Shown: one piece after another, positions 62,801-64,000 of the stretch | Layout of the letters: every line of letters begins with the position of its first letter | How positions within the stretch are numbered: the stretch's first letter is position 1 | Assembly (NCBI RefSeq): GCF_000346505.1 | Contig: NZ_ANOH01000407.1 | Location: 1 to 64,000 of the forward strand | Length of the DNA stretch: 64,000 nucleotides | Reading direction: 5' to 3' | Source of the DNA: Aporhodopirellula sallentina SM41 | GTDB lineage: Bacteria > Planctomycetota > Planctomycetia > Pirellulales > Pirellulaceae | Notes under the pieces: generated by a model | What the model was told of the DNA's origin: nothing | What the model saw: the letters and a program-made list of their open reading frames with translations, nothing else | Databases searched by the model: none | Program-made: the position numbers and the translations under genes

Positions 62801-64000
62801 ATCGGATGGATCGCTAAAGTCGAACTGGTCGATCGATGCGTAGGACGGCGTTTGCACGCCGGTATTGCTCTCGACGACCGACTGCAATTCGCCGGCAATG
62901 TCGGCCTGTGACACGTCCGTGCCCAGCGGCACCGAAACTTGATTCACACCGACCGTTCGCAAACCGTCGTTGAGGACATATCCGACATCGTCGATCGTCA
63001 CAACAAACGTCACGTCTGCATCGGCGTAGTAGTTATCAAGGATCCCGGCGGATGGAACGAGTTGATCGTAGTCGACCGCGAAATCGGTTTCGCCGATCAG
63101 CGTTCCGATCACAAATGCCACATCGTCATCAGACAGATCATCGAGCGATGTCGCGTCGGTTCCGTCGACCGACAGGAGCTGGAAGGTTTCGAACACGTCC
63201 ACCTGTCTCGGGAAGGTGAACAGGTCGTTGTTGAATTCGAGCGTCAGGTCACTTCGCTGAGTGTCTCCGTCGAGCAGAACGAACTCGGTACCGTTGAGAT
63301 ACACCGTAAACAGTTTATCCGGATTGTCCGCGTAGTACTCATCAGGATCGGCACCGATCGGAATCGGGTTGGCATCATAGAACTGCTCGATCTCGGTACC
63401 CGATGGCAACACACGACTGAGATCGACTTGTCGTTCAAATCCCTCGGCAACCGTGCGTGCAATATCAGCCGCAGTCAGGCTATCGAGCGTTGCTCCGGCC
63501 GGTTGATCGGCCAGGAGGTCGATCGAAATCACGCCAGCAGGTACGACCCGGGTTCCGTCGTTGAGGAGATAAGTCTGCCCATCGACCGTGAACGTCGAGG
63601 TCGCGTTCGGGTCCTGATAGAACTCGGCCAGCGATGTTCCCGAAGAGAACGTCACGACAGGAGCCATGTCGATCGAGAACGTTTCGCCGTTGATCACGAG
63701 CGTTTCGCCGTCGATCAGTTCGCTCGCCGCAACCGTTCGAATCTCGTTAGTCAGCGTCGACGTCGTTCCGGCTGTCGCAAATTCGATCCGCAGTGACAGT
63801 CCACTCTGGCCGGCGAATTCGCTCAGCGACACACGAGCTTGACGCCACGTTCCGGTGTTGTCGTAGAGTTGCTGCACATCGACATCGATGTCGTCGTCAT
63901 AGATACCGAATTCCGCCGGATCGTCGAACTCATCGTCGTTGAAGAGATCACGTCGCAATTCGTTGTTGGTCGCAACGAGGTGTTCGACACCATTTTGGTC
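56867..64000 (-). CDS. giant secreted repeat protein with GEVED and dockerin domains (5' end outside the window)
   Basis: The frame stays open to position 64000, so the true start lies beyond the window; at least 2377 residues are visible. The region coded from 64000 down to about 62900 repeats a unit with YYADxxxxFVVxxxxxYVLNDGxR. A later stretch repeats about five times a module beginning with a T-[FI]-x-[IV]-x-[DSG]-G strand, then VTFEFD, and ending with an A-x2-[LV]-A-x2-[IL] helix (between about 61640 and 58380). A parallel beta-helix-like middle (NNTFAFNEEVGIDISG, GVVVRNNTFAFNEEVGID) follows the first modules. The C-terminus has a GEVED domain (DVWFDWDGDGVFEEAAGEV... NAGEVEDYVFTV) and two dockerin-type calcium loops (DVNDSGAVTPLDALLIINVIN; DVNGDGMVSAVDALRVINYLN). 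An extracellular structural or adhesive role is inferred. Confidence 0.88.
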   Translation of the reverse strand, partial: DQNGVEHLVATNNELRRDLFNDDEFDDPAEFGIYDDDIDVDVQQLYDNTGTWRQARVSLSEFAGQSGLSLRIEFATAGTTSTLTNEIRTVAASELIDGETLVINGETFSIDMAPVVTFSSGTSLAEFYQDPNATSTFTVDGQTYLLNDGTRVVPAGVISIDLLADQPAGATLDSLTAADIARTVAEGFERQVDLSRVLPSGTEIEQFYDANPIPIGADPDEYYADNPDKLFTVYLNGTEFVLLDGDTQRSDLTLEFNNDLFTFPRQVDVFETFQLLSVDGTDATSLDDLSDDDVAFVIGTLIGETDFAVDYDQLVPSAGILDNYYADADVTFVVTIDDVGYVLNDGLRTVGVNQVSVPLGTDVSQADIAGELQSVVESNTGVQTPSYASIDQFDFSDPSDPTDPFGNTNPAGELGRNDLTYQATPISYSGGNLVVNGRGTLGTITPSLITNRGDIDMVSVDNVLAGTTISVSVTSDQPGVENNIRFFDEDGIELLADGGGLLAVENISDGTVSVVVPSDGLYYIGISGPENSTYDPRISGTADAAQTGGYAATVVIQTDMNITASGASVEFNGAGLVSVGTAEVTDGAADGLAVSNQTELVGTPIRVNRDDTAADVALALQSAVAERFADGNTDLVPVAGTAVRLPNLNVDTDLLGPFVSTAQRYGDQFGGDYQAGASDNAFEGAYIDDIIIGFAERGEMVTSATPIDADEAFVDSGELSLTSPAETPRPTSSGSYQLEIRDASEYIASGAVLEDAPNLVDARFRAFDTNDRLVSSSVSLTTKSASEILDGSTFTIAGANNRVTFEFDVLDAAGNSNGFAQNANRVLVQVAADATAEEVADTIISRINSQQVSTLLGVTATRGNLTRINTSGSVPDSRINLSGASSIRTNAIGATAFVSTSTDDLRGDTNRDRIEQGVIMIENSRFIYNEDAGLQISRDAEESVISNEETDSTPSLVTYARNFLELNTENLVPGVVVRNNTFAFNEEVGIDISGLENGGLASQNPVGFDRILNNTLMGGTIEQTVGLGSQIFESIFFPLGAISFADSVVDSETVFGPDVEASFTDSEAALGSPDCYGVSDTDPENGLFTFSLGSGGSAVFAFDDNLLTGSSSNPDAVMGVGDGIDDLVIFETGIPERVRVEISRDGITYFNVGEIFGLENTIDLDAFGFGLSDRFSYVRLTDLSPSGTNNFGPGGADIDAIGAISTVPRDQFIAGQTGIQVADNSAPTLLNNVVSNFDVGVSVSPTPDAGSGLVDVSADLTVIGGTTYYRNTLASAIAGVEGFGQSAQFIDSSESVFVDPLNLIFTPQSRTPIIDSGIASLEDRASLISLRNSLGLPESPIFAPTFDANGQLRVDDPTFDTSFGVGLSGFVDRGAEERTDNEGPRFVLSSPRGQDLIFDQTRELFGRSITQGTIYDAFEIQLIDGIIPADTGNGVGVNDNTVTSENILVTRLVVGSTEVELLEEGQDYTFSYEPADNMIRITPIAGIWADNAVYTVEFLGTEMGSADGFNAVLKAESGTEYADGEKTFIDGQVLETELGIQLSVLASELTEVDDLTGLTSSVLGGQTITVFDGINSEVTFEFVTDITEEVVDGIVTSSGNYAIRLPSTATAQRVALLLTNAINELVQSQPSVLNIEAVYLEDDGTSTTGRMQLLGTHATSNLAYVSFDDDSIFRQVNQELDVQLLPDITIDTDGTRLSNYNETIVVFDGTREVAFEFDTDGIIDAVDPNVDRVVLPVAEDASLRELVQALLQGFQDEGLELQASGASGVFRVRGTDGPISLSAESGGASVTGNSDIGVALGFGMQIPTIAGEMSEAVQDGQTFTIASGLATPVTFEIDFDGTTSTTGAIPVTVFGGGFGGSPDALANAIVSAVSAVFPSLTPINHGGGTITLGGDDDIRLNTAGTVIEQVGSPGDPASQAVVIRYNDDSNTVAEAFGDAALAAGLGGVDGTDVQQIDNRVLLKTETTPRGDAVVTEFIADQAGNRLQPASEQVGSRVEILVGQLSDYGDASLTFGNGQNYPTTIQAGGPSHTIVDNDDDALFLGSSVTADVNGTNDDLDIDDGVIQLGTLQPGFSSDFEVSINQRQGAPSPSSTSYLDVWFDWDGDGVFEEAAGEVDRYTFAANTPFLINTLTVDVPSTAQLGDVQARFRLSYEADLGPLGATNAGEVEDYVFTVINNPFTATTIVEDVNDSGAVTPLDALLIINVINANDGSVDLDNVPAGITLPEYPDVNGDGMVSAVDALRVINYLNANNRPGEVIPSSEPLSSAATQSVAYSPVADGVLATNSTIQFDPTLAPATTTTTATPSGEPLPVPVAGESPSLDESLSESAKTSVFDSAATIGLDGIVDALAQDRQDAQSSQSDDENSVLDDFFAELG

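Noticed and set aside
1-64000. tRNA, rRNA, CRISPR array, transposase or prophage genes
   Set aside because: No cloverleaf-like segment, spaced direct repeats or mobile-element gene could be seen by reading; a covariance-model scan would be the proper test.

Overview
The window reads as chromosomal DNA of a planctomycete of the Rhodopirellula/Pirellulaceae type. The evidence is the gene content: two DUF1559 prepilin-like proteins, a DUF1587/1592/1588/1585 cytochrome-type protein next to a DUF1552 protein, an arylsulfatase, a DUF1080 protein, a GH29 fucosidase, dockerin-bearing extracellular giants with the planctomycete 'LExLExRR' N-terminal signature, and many genes without a clear Shine-Dalgarno site. 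The assignment is inferred from these families, not from a database match. No rRNA, tRNA, CRISPR array, insertion sequence or prophage was recognised.

Layout. 0.25-5 kb: a large SMC/Rad50-like ATPase with an Arg/Ser-rich linker and two DUF4332 modules. 5-12 kb: a SpoIIAA-like protein, rseP, dxr and divergently ftsH (membrane proteolysis plus isoprenoid synthesis). 12-24 kb: exported and degradative functions (Tat-exported prenyltransferase-repeat protein, sulfatase, lipoprotein, DUF1559 proteins, LamG/PHP protein, alpha-L-fucosidase). 24-27 kb: a NarL-type response regulator and its likely histidine kinase. 27.5-31 kb: the DUF1592/DUF1552 pair, the first interrupted by an in-frame TAG. 31-39 kb: a YeiH-type transporter with a small overlapping membrane protein, a MarR regulator with a clear palindromic operator, a FAD protein/transporter pair, arsC, an MDP-1-like phosphatase and a DUF1080 protein. 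39-44 kb: ruvC-cysS and ilvH-ilvC-DUF4254. 44-50 kb: FHA-GAF-SpoIIE phosphatase, Gfo/Idh/MocA oxidoreductase, DUF2237, a stand-alone M41-like protease and leuA. 50.5-54 kb: argB - damaged argD-like gene - argF. 54-64 kb: two large secreted dockerin proteins, the second running off the window.

The most interesting signals are: (1) a leucine-rich 27-codon leader ORF followed by a strong intrinsic terminator upstream of leuA, which looks like a ribosome-mediated attenuator; (2) an argD-position gene in the argB-argF operon that is frameshifted, lacks the PLP lysine and carries a ~200-residue acidic tail; (3) the SMC-like ATPase with an SR-protein-like linker; (4) an amber codon splitting the DUF1592 protein; (5) two families of dispersed intergenic repeats, one a ~56-bp hairpin (three copies, both orientations), the other a ~32-58-bp element ending in a conserved CAGCTAC-type core (four copies).

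Branched-chain amino-acid genes (ilvH, ilvC, leuA) and arginine genes (argB, argF) are spread over 12 kb and interspersed with signalling and proteolysis genes, so the window holds several short operons rather than one system.
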